Notes: a model not told the origin generated them from the sequence alone. Shown: positions 32,998-43,857, numbered from the stretch's first letter. The stretch is 64,000 bases of DNA from Polynucleobacter sp. UB-Tiil-W10 (GCF_018881605.1 NZ_JACVPZ010000001.1:1488001-1552000), one strand, 5' to 3'. Numbers and translations are program-made.

Positions 32998-34716
32998 TTA
33001 TTCTGGGATAACTTCGTAGAGGCGCAGACGTTCATCGCGGTCCGCTGCACGACGATCTTCCCAAAGTAGGGTCAACTTTTTACTGTTCAGTTGTGCATAT
33101 GCTTTTGCCTCGGATTGGCTGTGTGTCAGCATCCATGGGCAATTGGGGTCATCGCGTAACTTGAGCTTGGAGAAGTATTCAAAAGAGGCTAACTGGGCAG
33201 AGCCAAGGTTGCTCGTATCGATGCAGCCACCGCCAGCCGGGATTACTTGAGCTAAGCGTGCAGAAACGTGCCGATAGGTTTTGGCGTAGTTAATGGTGGG
33301 CAACCATAACGTCATCAGCAGTACCCACATCAAAGTAGTGCCTGATGCCGAAATGATGAGACAGCGCCAAATTTCTTTCGGAGCGCGCGAAGTTCTCCAA
33401 CGCACTACTGCTAACCATAGGCCAGTAATCGCCAGCGCTATGATAAAAGCCAATACATTAAATTGACTCTCGAAACCCGGCAGCAGACGCGCAATATTGG
33501 CTGCAGTTGTCACAGGATAACCAGTCACTTTTGCTAACCAAATAATCCAAATGGCGAGGGCAATCAGCGTAAAGCTGAACATCGCAAACCAATCAATAAA
33601 GCTAATAACACTCCGCTTCAAAACGGGTAAGCTAAATGCAGCAATGATGGAAAGGCTTGGAATCAAAATCATTAAGTCATGTTCATTTGCTTCTAGCCGG
33701 AACAGGACATAAATTAAGCTACCAATAAATAAACTCAATGGGATTGCTAGGTGTGGGGCGCGCCATGCGCCTGCTGCTTTAACACGACCCCAGTGTGCAA
33801 GGGAGACTATCGCGAGAGGCCAGACAGGCCAGGCATAAGCCCAGAAGTTCACACTCAAGAAACCTAGTGACTCGATTGATGGGGTAGCGCGCATTTCTGG
33901 CACGTTTCGCCAACCTTCTTCAGCGATATGGCGCCACTGCGTAGGAATATCAGCTAAATACCAAAGGATTGGCCAAATTGCAAAACCCATTAAGCCTAAA
34001 ACAGTACTTGTAAGCGTCCAACGAAAACGTAACTTTGCATTGCTAGCGATTACCGCAATGATCGTAGATGTAACGATGATTAAGCTCAGCGTGAGATTGC
34101 TAGATAGCGATACGATAGCAATGCCAAGACCAGTCCATAAGCCGCCTTGCCAAGGTTTATCTAAACCACGCACTGTGCCATACAGCACGATACTGATGCC
34201 CATGAGCTGCGCCATCATCGGTGTTGTTTCATGAGCGCGTTGAGCAAGACCTACGCACGCCAAGAAAATCAGCAGTGCGCCATCAGCCAAAGTCATGCCG
34301 TAACTCTTCATGTCTGGCTGACCGCCAACAGCTAATGCCATTGGTTGGACTTCGCGACGACGACCTAGTAAGTAGGTTGCATACCAAATCGCTAGAGCGG
34401 CAGCGAAGAAGCAAATGGCTGCATATATACGCGCGGCATTAGCAGCGCCGATAAATGGGCCAAACCATTTAATTAATGTTGCACCCATCCAATACGGCAG
34501 AGGTGCGCCAAGGGAGATATCGCGACCAGCTAGGTGTGGAACCAGCCAATCAATTGAGTTGCCGCGAAAGAGGGTCCACATACCGCCAAAGCCAATCGCG
34601 TCTTCATTCTTCCAGGGGTCCCGAAAGAAGAGGCCGGCAAAACCATAAACCAAGGTCAACGCAAAAATAACAATGCGCGGAATCGATTTAGTGGCGGCGG
34701 CGGTAAGTTTGACCAT
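32998..34716 (-). CDS. Membrane glycosyltransferase, GT-C (ArnT/PMT-like)
   Basis: A 572-residue polytopic protein of the GT-C fold, which moves sugars from polyprenyl-phosphate donors. Early in the protein the FFRDPWKNEDAIGFGGMW segment gives the acidic 'DxxxxED' catalytic region after the first helix. More than ten membrane spans follow, with a LEANEHDLMILIPSLS periplasmic segment. A soluble C-terminal domain of about 120 residues begins near NYAKTYRH. It resembles ArnT-type lipid A or lipid-linked glycosyltransferases, but the acceptor is unknown. MATE follows three bases later. Confidence 0.8.
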   Translation of the reverse strand: MVKLTAAATKSIPRIVIFALTLVYGFAGLFFRDPWKNEDAIGFGGMWTLFRGNSIDWLVPHLAGRDISLGAPLPYWMGATLIKWFGPFIGAANAARIYAAICFFAAALAIWYATYLLGRRREVQPMALAVGGQPDMKSYGMTLADGALLIFLACVGLAQRAHETTPMMAQLMGISIVLYGTVRGLDKPWQGGLWTGLGIAIVSLSSNLTLSLIIVTSTIIAVIASNAKLRFRWTLTSTVLGLMGFAIWPILWYLADIPTQWRHIAEEGWRNVPEMRATPSIESLGFLSVNFWAYAWPVWPLAIVSLAHWGRVKAAGAWRAPHLAIPLSLFIGSLIYVLFRLEANEHDLMILIPSLSIIAAFSLPVLKRSVISFIDWFAMFSFTLIALAIWIIWLAKVTGYPVTTAANIARLLPGFESQFNVLAFIIALAITGLWLAVVRWRTSRAPKEIWRCLIISASGTTLMWVLLMTLWLPTINYAKTYRHVSARLAQVIPAGGGCIDTSNLGSAQLASFEYFSKLKLRDDPNCPWMLTHSQSEAKAYAQLNSKKLTLLWEDRRAADRDERLRLYEVIPE

Positions 34717-34732
34717 GAGTGAAGTTCAAAAT

Positions 34733-34756
34733 AAAAAAGGCAGCAAACGCTGCCTT
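34733..34756 (-). terminator. Terminator downstream of rpmE2
   Basis: AAGGCAGC (34737-34744) pairs with GCTGCCTT (34749-34756) around an AAAC loop. On the minus strand it is followed by a T6 run, so it ends the L31 transcript. Confidence 0.82.
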
Positions 34757-34805
34757 GATTATCTCGCAGAGCAGGTATTTCACATACCCTGCGAATAGAA
34801 GTGGT

Positions 34806-35153
34806 TTAAGCCTTCTTCTTAGCTGGCTTTTCAGCAGCTTTAGCTTCTGCAGCAGCAGCTTTTTTCTCAGCTGTTTTAGCAGCGCCATCACCGGTAGCTT
34901 TAGCAACAGCTTTAGTACCGAATTTCTGACGGAATTTCTCAACACGACCAGCGGTATCCATAATTTTCTGGGTACCTGTGTAGAAAGGGTGTGACTCAGA
35001 TGAAGTCTCGATCTTGGCCAATGGGTATTCGTTACCATCTTCCCACTTGATTTTCTCTTTAGTGGACATGGTGGAGCGAGTTTTGAAGCTGAAGTTATTG
35101 GAAACGTCTACAAAGACGATTTCGCGATATTCGGGGTGAATGCCAGGTTTCAT
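34806..35153 (-). CDS. rpmE2: 50S ribosomal protein L31 type B
   Basis: A 115-residue L31 of the zinc-independent type: no CxxC pair is present. The core is [26 protein letters not shown], and [10 protein letters not shown], typical of the YkgM/type B form. Residues about 82-115 are an Ala/Lys tail, longer than usual. Type B L31 often replaces the zinc-binding L31 in low zinc, but in many betaproteobacteria it is the only copy; the window does not show which is the case. It lies downstream of rho. Confidence 0.9.
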   Translation of the reverse strand: MKPGIHPEYREIVFVDVSNNFSFKTRSTMSTKEKIKWEDGNEYPLAKIETSSESHPFYTGTQKIMDTAGRVEKFRQKFGTKAVAKATGDGAAKTAEKKAAAAEAKAAEKPAKKKA

Positions 35154-35287
35154 GTTGAGTCCTATGAGCGGGTAGCCGTTAAAGTCAAATTGACTTAAAT
35201 ACTTTCCCAGGTTTTAAAAGCAGTTATGGGTGCAGCAAAAGCGAAATTATGCCATGAAATCAACAACAAAGCGCTGTTTAGATGTGC

Positions 35288-35310
35288 AAAAGGGGCTAAA
35301 AAGCCCCTTT
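35288..35310 (-). terminator. Terminator downstream of rho
   Basis: A 9-bp perfect stem (AAAGGGGCT at 35289-35297 with 35302-35310) and an AAAA loop, followed on the minus strand by a short T run. It separates rho from rpmE2. Confidence 0.78.
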
Positions 35311-35342
35311 ATGCCTATAAATCGCCCCCAAGGGGATCTAAA

Positions 35343-36605
35343 TTAGCCTCCGCGACGCATTAGGTCGAAAAATTCACCATTGTTTTTGGTGGATTTGAGC
35401 TTATCAACGATAAAGTTCATTGCCTCGATATCGTCCATATCTGCCAGCAATTTGCGCAATACCCAGATCTTCTGGAGGTTCTCCGCTTTAACCAAGAGCT
35501 CTTCACGGCGGGTACCGGACTTATTGAGGTTAATTGAAGGATAAACACGACGTTCAGCCAAGCGACGCTCAAGGTGAACTTCCATATTGCCGGTACCTTT
35601 GAACTCTTCATAAATGAGGTCATCCATACGGCTACCGGTTTCAATCAAAGCAGTAGCAATGATGGTTAATGAGCCACCTTCCTCAATATTACGAGCTGCA
35701 CCGAAGAAGCGTTTTGGACGTTGCAATGCATTGGCATCCACACCACCAGAGAGAACTTTGCCTGATGAAGGGACAACGGTGTTGTATGCGCGTGCAAGAC
35801 GAGTGATCGAATCAAGCAAGATGATGACGTCTTTGCCCATCTCAACTAAGCGCTTGGCTTTTTCAATCACCATCTCAGCAACTTGAACGTGACGCACTGC
35901 TGGTTCGTCAAAGGTAGAAGCAACAACTTCACCGCGAACAGAGCGTTGCATTTCAGTAACTTCTTCTGGACGCTCGTCAACGAGTAATACGATCAAAATC
36001 GCTTCAGGATTATTGGCTGCGATCGCATGAGCAATGTGTTGCATCATCACGGTCTTACCGGATTTTGGTGAAGCTACGATCAAGCCACGTTGGCCATAGC
36101 CAATCGGAGAGATCATGTCGATGATGCGGCCCGTTAAATTTTCTTCAGCCTTGATATCGCGCTCTAAGCTGATCACCCGGTTTGGGTGTAATGGCGTTAA
36201 GTTTTCGAACATGATCCGGTTCTTAAGGGCTTCTGGAGCCAAACCGTTGATCTTGTCTACTTTTACTAATGCAAAGTAACGCTCACCATCTTTAGGAGTT
36301 CGCACTTCGCCTTCGACGCTGTCACCAGTGTGTAAGTTAAAGCGACGAATCTGCGCAGGAGAGATATAAATATCATCAGGAGAAGCCATGTAAGAGGCTT
36401 CAGGAGAACGCAAGAAACCAAAGCCGTCGGGTAATACTTCTAAAGTACCGTCGCCGAAAACGGTTTCGCCAGCCTTCGCACGTTTTTTCAGAATGGCAAA
36501 CATCAATTCTTGTTTGCGCATCCGTTGAGTATTTTCAATCTCCAAGCTAGCCGCCATTTCAAGCAGTGCGGATACGTGGAGGACTTTGAGTTCAGTTAAT
36601 TGCAT
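35343..36605 (-). CDS. rho: Transcription termination factor Rho
   Basis: A 420-residue Rho hexamer subunit. In order: an N-terminal helical domain, the RNP-type [14 protein letters not shown] cold-shock-like primary RNA site, and the Walker A segment [10 protein letters not shown]. These are followed by the Walker B region [16 protein letters not shown], the Q-loop ([16 protein letters not shown]) and the R-loop ([17 protein letters not shown]). Complete and highly conserved. A 255-base leader separates it from trxA, as commonly seen for autoregulated rho. Confidence 0.97.
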   Translation of the reverse strand: MQLTELKVLHVSALLEMAASLEIENTQRMRKQELMFAILKKRAKAGETVFGDGTLEVLPDGFGFLRSPEASYMASPDDIYISPAQIRRFNLHTGDSVEGEVRTPKDGERYFALVKVDKINGLAPEALKNRIMFENLTPLHPNRVISLERDIKAEENLTGRIIDMISPIGYGQRGLIVASPKSGKTVMMQHIAHAIAANNPEAILIVLLVDERPEEVTEMQRSVRGEVVASTFDEPAVRHVQVAEMVIEKAKRLVEMGKDVIILLDSITRLARAYNTVVPSSGKVLSGGVDANALQRPKRFFGAARNIEEGGSLTIIATALIETGSRMDDLIYEEFKGTGNMEVHLERRLAERRVYPSINLNKSGTRREELLVKAENLQKIWVLRKLLADMDDIEAMNFIVDKLKSTKNNGEFFDLMRRGG

Positions 36606-36814
36606 GTGGTTCTCGGGTGTTGATAAAGATAAATTTGAATGAGGGAATGTGTTTTGAGGTATCGCTGCGCTGATTTAGATCAAGCAGATATGGAAAAACA
36701 GAATTTTGGAATTTGCTAAAAGAAGGAGGGGGATAAATTGCTGAAAATCGGAGCACTGATTAGTGCGTTTGAGTAATACTACACCAAAAAAGGGGTGTGA
36801 CAAGCGTTTAAAGC

Positions 36815-36850
36815 GGGAAAAACCACAGGCTCAGCTGGTGAACCTGTGGT
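36815..36850 (-). terminator. Terminator downstream of trxA
   Basis: ACCACAGG (36822-36829) pairs with CCTGTGGT (36843-36850), followed by T5 on the minus strand. Confidence 0.8.
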
Positions 36851-36860
36851 CTGAGACTAT

Positions 36861-37187
36861 TTACAGATGACTATCAATAAATGCAGTCAACTGCGATTTG
36901 GCCAAAGCGCCTACTTTTTGAGCAGCTACTGTGCCATTTTTAAAGAGAATGAGGGTAGGAATGCCGCGAATATTGAACTGGGCAGGAACGCCTTGGTTCT
37001 CATCCACGTTCATTTTTGCGATCTGTAGCTTGTCGCCATACTCACCAGAGAGCTCTTCTAGGATCGGACCAATCATTTTGCAAGGACCGCACCACTCAGC
37101 CCAGAAATCGAGCAAAACAGGTTTATCGGACTTGAGGACGTCTTGTTCGAAGGAGGCGTCAGTTACATATTTAATGCCGGCACTCAT
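36861..37187 (-). CDS. trxA: Thioredoxin 1
   Basis: A 108-residue cytoplasmic thioredoxin with the active site WAEWCGPCK and the cis-Pro loop RGIPTLILF. It serves as a general disulfide reductant. It lies upstream of rho, a conserved pairing in proteobacteria, and diverges from addB at 37286. Confidence 0.97.
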   Translation of the reverse strand: MSAGIKYVTDASFEQDVLKSDKPVLLDFWAEWCGPCKMIGPILEELSGEYGDKLQIAKMNVDENQGVPAQFNIRGIPTLILFKNGTVAAQKVGALAKSQLTAFIDSHL

Positions 37188-37285
37188 GAAAATTCCTTAT
37201 TTAGGCTTATTTAGTTATTGCGTTACAACGCTTATATTAGCAATAAGCGGAACGTTCTGCTCAAAATAGATAAATTACTCAATTA

Positions 37286-40200
37286 ATGCTCCAGTCTTTC
37301 CCCATTCTTTCTGACCAAAAGCAGTTGCAGCAGTGGGCCATTACGCCCAATGCTGGAGCGCTTACCCAATTGGCTAAAGGTATTTGGGATTGTGCAATGC
37401 AAACCAATCAGCGCCCCCTTGTGGTGCTAAGCACTGCGGGACCACTCATTGGGGTGAGGGCGGCTCTTGAGCTAAACCGACCAAATGACCTGCCAAACAA
37501 CATCGCCTTCCTACCTCAAGTGATTAGCTTTACCGATTGGCTGGAAGCAGCACCAGGCGCATGGAAATTCCCAAAGAAGCAAAGTGATTTGGAGAGGTGG
37601 TTATCGGTTTTTGTGAATTTGCGCAAACATAAAACTTTGCAGACGTGGTTTAAAGCGGAGAGTGAAGCTGGAGCATGGGGATTGGCGCAAGCAGTAATTG
37701 ATGCGTGCGACTCATTATCTGAATTGGTGGTCCCGCAATTACAAGGTGAGCTAAACACTCTCTTGGATACACATTCATTAGATGCCGAAACTTGGCTTAA
37801 AAAAGTGGAGTTTGTTTTAGATCAGGCAATTGCTAAAGCCTATGTCGGACTCTCTAAAAAAGTGGTTGATGAAGAGTCTGCTGTGCTTCTCACATTTTGG
37901 CGTTATCTGACTAATGTAGGTGACCCAGTCATCCGCAAACATTTGGCAATGGCTGCATATATGCAATTGGCAAAGTCCAATGCAGGAAATCAACACAATA
38001 ATGTACGCCCATTTATTTGGGTGCAGACCGCAGATCCAAAACCAATTGACCAAGAGTTAATTGATCGCTACACAAGTGATTACGCACAGTTTGCACCAGT
38101 GGTGCGCGTAGACCTTGATTGGAATTCAGTAGCCTTATGGTCTGAAGCGCTTTGTGGGCTTGATGCAGAAGGTCATATCGCATCTGCAAACCCTGTAGAA
38201 GAATCTCAAGTGAATAGCAATATTCAAGCAAATAGAAATGATGATTGGCGTTTGCTGGCAGCAAGACGCTTTGAAGAGCTGGCATGGGCAGCAACGAAAT
38301 CGATTGAGTCGCATCTCATTGCTGGTAAGAAAAATATTGCTCTGGTTGCGCAAGATCGTTTAGCGGCTAGAAGGGTGCGAGCACTGTTAAGTCGCTTTGG
38401 TAATGCTTTGCGTATACGCGATGAAACCGGTTGGAAGTTATCGACCACTAGAGCGGCAGCAGCTTTTGATAGCTGGCTTGAAGTGATGCGCGCTCCCAAG
38501 GAGGGGCCTAGCGCAAGTGCATTATTGGAGTTTTTACAAAATCCTTATTTTGATCTAGCGCATAGCCTGAATAAATCTCCAGAGGCATGCATCGGGCTGC
38601 TTGCTCAGTTAGAGGATATTTTGATTGCCAGCCAAGCAAAGTCAGGATGGGAAACTTTCCTCATGGCAATAGAGCGAGCCAATAGGTATGCAGCATCTAA
38701 TGGTGGATCTCCTAACGAGCAATTAATCGATCTCATCAAGTTTGTTAGAAGCCTGCACGTTGCTTGGCAGCAGTTATCAGTGGACTGCTCCAACGCTTAC
38801 GAACTGTTACAAAAAAACCTGATAGAGACAGGCATGGCAGGCCGTTTGGATCGCGACGCTGCTGGTAAGCAGCTTCTAGAGGTCCTTGATCGCTTTAATC
38901 TGAGTGGTGGCGTGTATAGCGGCCTGAAGATGAGATTGTCAGAATGGCTCAGTTTGCTGAAAACGGTTATTGAAGAGGCAACTTATGAGGAAGCGGGTAA
39001 AGAAGCGCAAGCTACCTTAAGCATTTTGCCGCTGAGTTCAACACGCTTGCGTCAATTTGATGCAGTCGTGTTAGTTGGATGCGATGAGCAGCAGCTGCCA
39101 GCATTCGCTGAACCGCCATTATTTTTCTCAGACACACTGAATCGCTATCTCAAGTCCTCAACGATTGCTGCTCAATACGTACAGCAAGCAAGAGATCTCT
39201 CTCAATTGCTAGTCTCCTGTAAACAGGTAGATCTTCTTTGGCAGAGCAAAAGTAAAAGTGGTGAACCTCTACGTCCTTCAGCGTGGATACAACGCTTGCA
39301 GACCCAATTAAAACACTGGAAGGCGTTAGAGGTCAAACCAGGGATTTATGAAGGTAAATCACAACCGATTCAGATGTCAGTGACTGTGCCAGATGCGGAT
39401 TTGGCAATTCCGGTAACGGTTTCGCCCAGTGCCTATAAGGCTTTGCGTGATTGTCCTTATCGCTATTACGTCAGCAGCTTATTAGGTTTACGTAAAGCAA
39501 AAGAATTTGAAGAGGGGTTTGATGCCTCTTTAGCGGGTCAAACCTTGCATGCTTTATTAAAGACCTTTTTTCAAGCACTCAAAACTGAAGACGAAAAATT
39601 GCACTCACCAATTCATGATGGTACCCAAGCGCGCCGTCAGTGGATGATTGATCATTTAATGAAATGTTCAGAGAAAGAGTTTGAGCGTTTGATTGCTGGT
39701 GATGCTAGGGTATTGGGAACGCTAAGGGATTGGCAAAAGCAAATCCCCAGTTTTATTGATTGGCAGATTCAGAGAGAAAGCGAAGGCTGGCGTTATCACG
39801 ATGCCGAGTTGACGGTTGGCTTTACATTGAGTTTGACTGATCCAGATGGTGTTCAAAGAGATATTCGTATTGCAGGGCGTGCCGATCGATTTGATATTCA
39901 TCAATCTGATAGCACTGCAGCAGCCGTGATTGACTATAAAAATCAAAAGATGAAAAAGATTGTGGATCGTGCCGAGAATCTCTTGGATGATCCACAGCTT
40001 TTAATTTATGCCCGTGCTGCCAGTGAAAATGCTGTTGTAGCCCATATTCCGGGGCGAACTGTAGACCAAGCAGAATGGGTAAGCCTCAAGGCTGAGCTGG
40101 ATAAAGGCGAGGATAAAAATATCCGGGCACATGTAGTAGAAAATATGCCTGAACTGATGACTCAGTTTTCTGAACAGATCACCAAAGATTTAAATAGCTT

Positions 40201-40291
40201 GTGGGCACGCAAGCCCATGCAAGCATTTGCACCAGATAGCGTATGCCAGTACTGTGAAGCCAGGGGCATCTGTAGGAAGGGCATGTGGTGA
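37286..40291 (+). CDS. addB: AddB subunit of the AddAB helicase-nuclease
   Basis: A 1001-residue partner of AddA in repair of double-strand breaks. The C-terminal nuclease domain is clear: CPYRYYVSSLLGLR gives the first iron-sulfur Cys, IRIAGRADRFDI and AAVIDYKNQ the PD-(D/E)XK core, and CQYCEARGIC the remaining cysteines. The N-terminal helicase-like half has no Walker A GxGK(T/S) at the expected place (STAGPLIGVRAAL), so it is probably not an ATPase, as is common in this branch. Its end overlaps the start of addA. Confidence 0.9.
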   Translation: MLQSFPILSDQKQLQQWAITPNAGALTQLAKGIWDCAMQTNQRPLVVLSTAGPLIGVRAALELNRPNDLPNNIAFLPQVISFTDWLEAAPGAWKFPKKQSDLERWLSVFVNLRKHKTLQTWFKAESEAGAWGLAQAVIDACDSLSELVVPQLQGELNTLLDTHSLDAETWLKKVEFVLDQAIAKAYVGLSKKVVDEESAVLLTFWRYLTNVGDPVIRKHLAMAAYMQLAKSNAGNQHNNVRPFIWVQTADPKPIDQELIDRYTSDYAQFAPVVRVDLDWNSVALWSEALCGLDAEGHIASANPVEESQVNSNIQANRNDDWRLLAARRFEELAWAATKSIESHLIAGKKNIALVAQDRLAARRVRALLSRFGNALRIRDETGWKLSTTRAAAAFDSWLEVMRAPKEGPSASALLEFLQNPYFDLAHSLNKSPEACIGLLAQLEDILIASQAKSGWETFLMAIERANRYAASNGGSPNEQLIDLIKFVRSLHVAWQQLSVDCSNAYELLQKNLIETGMAGRLDRDAAGKQLLEVLDRFNLSGGVYSGLKMRLSEWLSLLKTVIEEATYEEAGKEAQATLSILPLSSTRLRQFDAVVLVGCDEQQLPAFAEPPLFFSDTLNRYLKSSTIAAQYVQQARDLSQLLVSCKQVDLLWQSKSKSGEPLRPSAWIQRLQTQLKHWKALEVKPGIYEGKSQPIQMSVTVPDADLAIPVTVSPSAYKALRDCPYRYYVSSLLGLRKAKEFEEGFDASLAGQTLHALLKTFFQALKTEDEKLHSPIHDGTQARRQWMIDHLMKCSEKEFERLIAGDARVLGTLRDWQKQIPSFIDWQIQRESEGWRYHDAELTVGFTLSLTDPDGVQRDIRIAGRADRFDIHQSDSTAAAVIDYKNQKMKKIVDRAENLLDDPQLLIYARAASENAVVAHIPGRTVDQAEWVSLKAELDKGEDKNIRAHVVENMPELMTQFSEQITKDLNSLWARKPMQAFAPDSVCQYCEARGICRKGMW

Positions 40292-43200
40292 GCGAAGAGT
40301 TCAATTATTCCTTAGCCTGCAATCCGGAAAGATCCGTAATCGTTTCTGCCTGTGCGGGTAGTGGCAAAACTTGGTTATTGGTAGCTCGAATGATTAGACT
40401 TTTGTTAGCTGGCGCAAAGCCACAAGAGATCTTGGCGCTTACCTTTACCCGTAAAGCTGCACAAGAAATGCGCGATCGTCTCTATGGTTTATTGGAAGAG
40501 TTCTCCACTGCGGATGACGCAACACTCATACATGAATTGCAAATCAGGGGGCTTACAAAAGAAGAGGCTACTCTGTTGCTGCCGCAGGCCAGAGCCCTCT
40601 ATATCAAGGTCTTATCGAGCCCACAGGCCATCGTTATTGACACCTTCCATGGTTGGTTTGGGCGCCTACTTGGTGCAGCCCCTGTATCAGCAGAGGTGCA
40701 ACCTGGATTCAATCTCAGAGAAGATGCCAAGCGCCTGCAAGAAGAGTGCATGGAGGATTGGTGGGGCAATCTGCCGGAGGATTTAAAAGAGCGCTATGAC
40801 GTATTGCTGGCAGAGTTTGGCGCAAGCGAAACTCAAAAGTTCTTAATGGGTAATTACAGTCTCTTTAAGCAAAGAGGCGCATGGACTTTCTTTAAAGATG
40901 CCTGCATTACTAAGAACATCAAACCAGTCGATTATTTAAGCAAAGTCTTGCCGTGCCTTAGCAAGAAAAACCCGCTTGAAGCATTTTGGCAGCGCTCTGG
41001 TACCAAGAAGGATCTAGAGGAGATCTATAAATGCTTTAGTAACGGCACGCCAACACAAATTGGTAAAGCAGAGTATCTAAAAAAAGTCATGGAGCATCAT
41101 GATGTCAATGGCTCGGTAATGGATGTCGCAAATGAGTTCCAGGCTTACTTTTTGACTCAGGCCCGAACTCCTTTGGCGGACATTGCAAAAACTTCTGCTC
41201 CCATGCTGAAGTATTTGGAGAAGATCGGTGGCGATCCGACGGAGATTACGGCGATTCGTAATGGCTGGGTAGAGGCTTATGAAGCTTTATTTGCCTGGCA
41301 AAGTGAGCATCTGATTTATGAGCTCAATCTTGCTTGGTTTGCCATGAGCGAAGTAATGCTCGCTCATATGGAAAAAGCCAAAGAGGCTATGCGTGTCCGT
41401 GACTTCGATGATTTAGAGATTGGTGTGAGCCAATTAATGGCCAGCTCTGCCAATGCTTCTTATCTACAAGCTCGCTTGGATGCAAAGTACAAACATATTC
41501 TGATTGATGAGTTTCAGGATACCAACCCATTGCAGTGGCAAATCTTGCGCTCATGGTTAGATGGTTATGGTGATGATGGTTCAATGCCGAGCGTCTTTAT
41601 TGTGGGTGATCCCAAACAATCGATCTATCGATTCCGCCGTGCCGATCCAAGGCTCTTTGATAGCGCTAGAGATTTTCTGGTGAAAAAACTCAGTGCGGTA
41701 GCTTTATCGCAAAATACAACCCGCAGAAATGCACCATCTATTAACGATGCAGTAAATCAGGTGTTCTTGGCAGGCGCCTTGCCGGAGAGTTATCAATTTA
41801 CCAAACAAGCTACTGCCTGGAAGGCTCTACAGAATGGGCTTCCAGCAGAATCTTATGCAGCCAATGGCGAAGCGCAATTGCTACCCCTAATTGAGCGAGT
41901 GGCGGATGAGCAGCCAGAGAGATGTGGCACTGCTTTTGATGCTGCGATTCAGGATTCTGGCCAAACCAGCGATGTGCAGCAGCGCTATGAAGAGGGCAAG
42001 CAGATTAGTCGCTTAATTCACCACGTGATAGCAACACGTCAGGTGATGGATAAAAAAGATAGCCAAGATTGTTGGCGCCCAGCAAGAGCGAGTGATTTCA
42101 TTCTGTTGGTTAAGCGTCGAAAATATTTGCCGCAATTCGAGAGAGCTTTGCGTGAAGCAGGATTGGCTTATGACAGCACTCGTTTGGGCGGCCTCCTCAA
42201 TACCCTGGAAATTGATGACCTCATTGCGTTGCTTACAGTCTTGGTTTCTCCTCGCCATGATTTGCCATTAGCTCAGGTTCTACGTAGCCCGATTTTTAGC
42301 TTTACCGAAGCACAGATGCAAGAACTCAGTATGAGTGTGAACGGCAATCAGCAAGGCTATCGCTGCTGGTGGGATGCTTTGCAGGATAATCAAAATCCAC
42401 ATATCCAAAAGGCTGCTAGGTATTTAGAACACTGGCGTGGGCTAGGCGAGGTCTTGCCAGTACACGATTTGCTGGATTTGATTTATCACGAGAGTAATTT
42501 GCGTGTGAGCTATGCTGTTGCCGCTCAAAATCTGGCTAGGGCACAAGTCCTGGCCAATCTAGATGCCTTTATAGAGCTTGCCTTAAATCAAGATGGTGGA
42601 CGCTATCCGAGTTTAAGTCGCTTTATTGATGAGATGAATGCAATGCGTCGCGGCGATGATGATGAAACGCCAGATGAAGGTGATGTTGAGGCAGAGACTA
42701 ATGAAGATATTGGTGAAGTCGATGAGCAAAGCGAGATGTCTGAAGAGGATAGACATAAGCGCGTCCGATTAATGACCATTCATGGGGCCAAAGGATTAGA
42801 AGCGCCTTTTGTCATCATGCTCGATGCAAATAATACTGAGTGGCGCGCTCCACATCGCGGCGTTCTCCTGGATTGGTCTCCTGAAGATACGAACCCTACA
42901 CATCTTTCCCTATACACCTCCAAGACACTTACGGGTGAGCGTAGCGCTATCTTCAAAAAGGAAAGTGAAGTTAGTCAAAATGAAAATTGGAATCTTCTCT
43001 ACGTTGCTATGACTAGGGCTAAGCAGGGCTTATGGCTGAGCGGCGCAGCTAGCAGCAGTAAGACTGGGCTTAATGAGCGATCGTGGTACGGCAGGGCTTT
43101 AGCGGCGGGTGTCCCAGTCTTAGATATCAATGCCCTTGGCCTTGAAAATGCATCTTCAGGGCAAGCTGACATGAAGATGGATCTGGGAAGTGTGCCCTTC

Positions 43201-43803
43201 AAGATTGATCACTTTCAGATTGCATGGGATCAAGCCCAAATCAATTATCAGGACTCCATCTCAAAGATTGAAAGTGGCGCACTTGCGAAAGAGCTTGTAG
43301 AAAAATCACTGGAACAGGAAAGTGAGGAGCCTGATCCAGAAATCCTGGAAGAGGGCACAAACTTCCATAAGTTGCTAGAGTTCATTACCCCCGACTCCGC
43401 CAATCACAGCAAGCCGGCAATGCCAAGTGAGCAAGAGCTCATGAACTGGCTTGGGGTTGATCAGGAGGGCGCAATCAAACTTATTGCGCACGTCCAAAAA
43501 GTGCTGACAACCCCAGAGTTAAAACGCTATCTGACATCAGGCGAGTGGGTACAGGCTTGGAATGAGTTGGATATCGCTAGCGAACAAGGCAAGAGCTACC
43601 GCATGGACCGCTTGGTAGAGTTTGACGACCATCTTGCAATCTTGGATTACAAGCTCACTATTCCGGAAGTGGGTGGTGAGAAGTATGAAAAGTACCGCAA
43701 ACAGTTGCAAGGCTACCAGGCCGAGCTCAAACGCATCAGAAAAGATAAGCAGAGCAAGGCTTACTTGATTTCATCCAAGGGTGAGATCAAAGAGATCAAT
43801 TAA
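40288..43803 (+). CDS. addA: AddA subunit of the AddAB helicase-nuclease
   Basis: A 1171-residue UvrD/Rep-type helicase with a C-terminal nuclease. Walker A is CAGSGKTWLL (residues 22-31) and motif II is IDEFQDTNPLQW. Then come IVGDPKQSIYRFRRAD, the MTIHGAKGLEAPFV segment, and LLYVAMTRAKQ (motif VI). The C-terminal nuclease has YRMDRLVE and LAILDYKL. The middle carries a long acidic stretch near residues 790-830. GTGs at 40285 and 40288 are both possible; 40288 is better spaced from AGGAAGG. It overlaps addB by four bases. Confidence 0.93.
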   Translation: MSEEFNYSLACNPERSVIVSACAGSGKTWLLVARMIRLLLAGAKPQEILALTFTRKAAQEMRDRLYGLLEEFSTADDATLIHELQIRGLTKEEATLLLPQARALYIKVLSSPQAIVIDTFHGWFGRLLGAAPVSAEVQPGFNLREDAKRLQEECMEDWWGNLPEDLKERYDVLLAEFGASETQKFLMGNYSLFKQRGAWTFFKDACITKNIKPVDYLSKVLPCLSKKNPLEAFWQRSGTKKDLEEIYKCFSNGTPTQIGKAEYLKKVMEHHDVNGSVMDVANEFQAYFLTQARTPLADIAKTSAPMLKYLEKIGGDPTEITAIRNGWVEAYEALFAWQSEHLIYELNLAWFAMSEVMLAHMEKAKEAMRVRDFDDLEIGVSQLMASSANASYLQARLDAKYKHILIDEFQDTNPLQWQILRSWLDGYGDDGSMPSVFIVGDPKQSIYRFRRADPRLFDSARDFLVKKLSAVALSQNTTRRNAPSINDAVNQVFLAGALPESYQFTKQATAWKALQNGLPAESYAANGEAQLLPLIERVADEQPERCGTAFDAAIQDSGQTSDVQQRYEEGKQISRLIHHVIATRQVMDKKDSQDCWRPARASDFILLVKRRKYLPQFERALREAGLAYDSTRLGGLLNTLEIDDLIALLTVLVSPRHDLPLAQVLRSPIFSFTEAQMQELSMSVNGNQQGYRCWWDALQDNQNPHIQKAARYLEHWRGLGEVLPVHDLLDLIYHESNLRVSYAVAAQNLARAQVLANLDAFIELALNQDGGRYPSLSRFIDEMNAMRRGDDDETPDEGDVEAETNEDIGEVDEQSEMSEEDRHKRVRLMTIHGAKGLEAPFVIMLDANNTEWRAPHRGVLLDWSPEDTNPTHLSLYTSKTLTGERSAIFKKESEVSQNENWNLLYVAMTRAKQGLWLSGAASSSKTGLNERSWYGRALAAGVPVLDINALGLENASSGQADMKMDLGSVPFKIDHFQIAWDQAQINYQDSISKIESGALAKELVEKSLEQESEEPDPEILEEGTNFHKLLEFITPDSANHSKPAMPSEQELMNWLGVDQEGAIKLIAHVQKVLTTPELKRYLTSGEWVQAWNELDIASEQGKSYRMDRLVEFDDHLAILDYKLTIPEVGGEKYEKYRKQLQGYQAELKRIRKDKQSKAYLISSKGEIKEIN

Positions 43804-43857
43804 ACTGAGCAGAGTAGGAAAGCAATCCCACCTTACTTCACCCTTTAGGACATCCTC

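Noticed and set aside
34415..34670. Overlapping plus-strand frames opposite the glycosyltransferase
   Set aside because: They are antisense to a clear membrane protein and lack any motif.
36730..36776. AAGGAGGGGG followed by a 12-codon TTG frame on the plus strand between trxA and rho
   Set aside because: It is only 12 residues, antisense to the rho leader, and shows nothing protein-like. The G-rich run probably belongs to the rho leader RNA.
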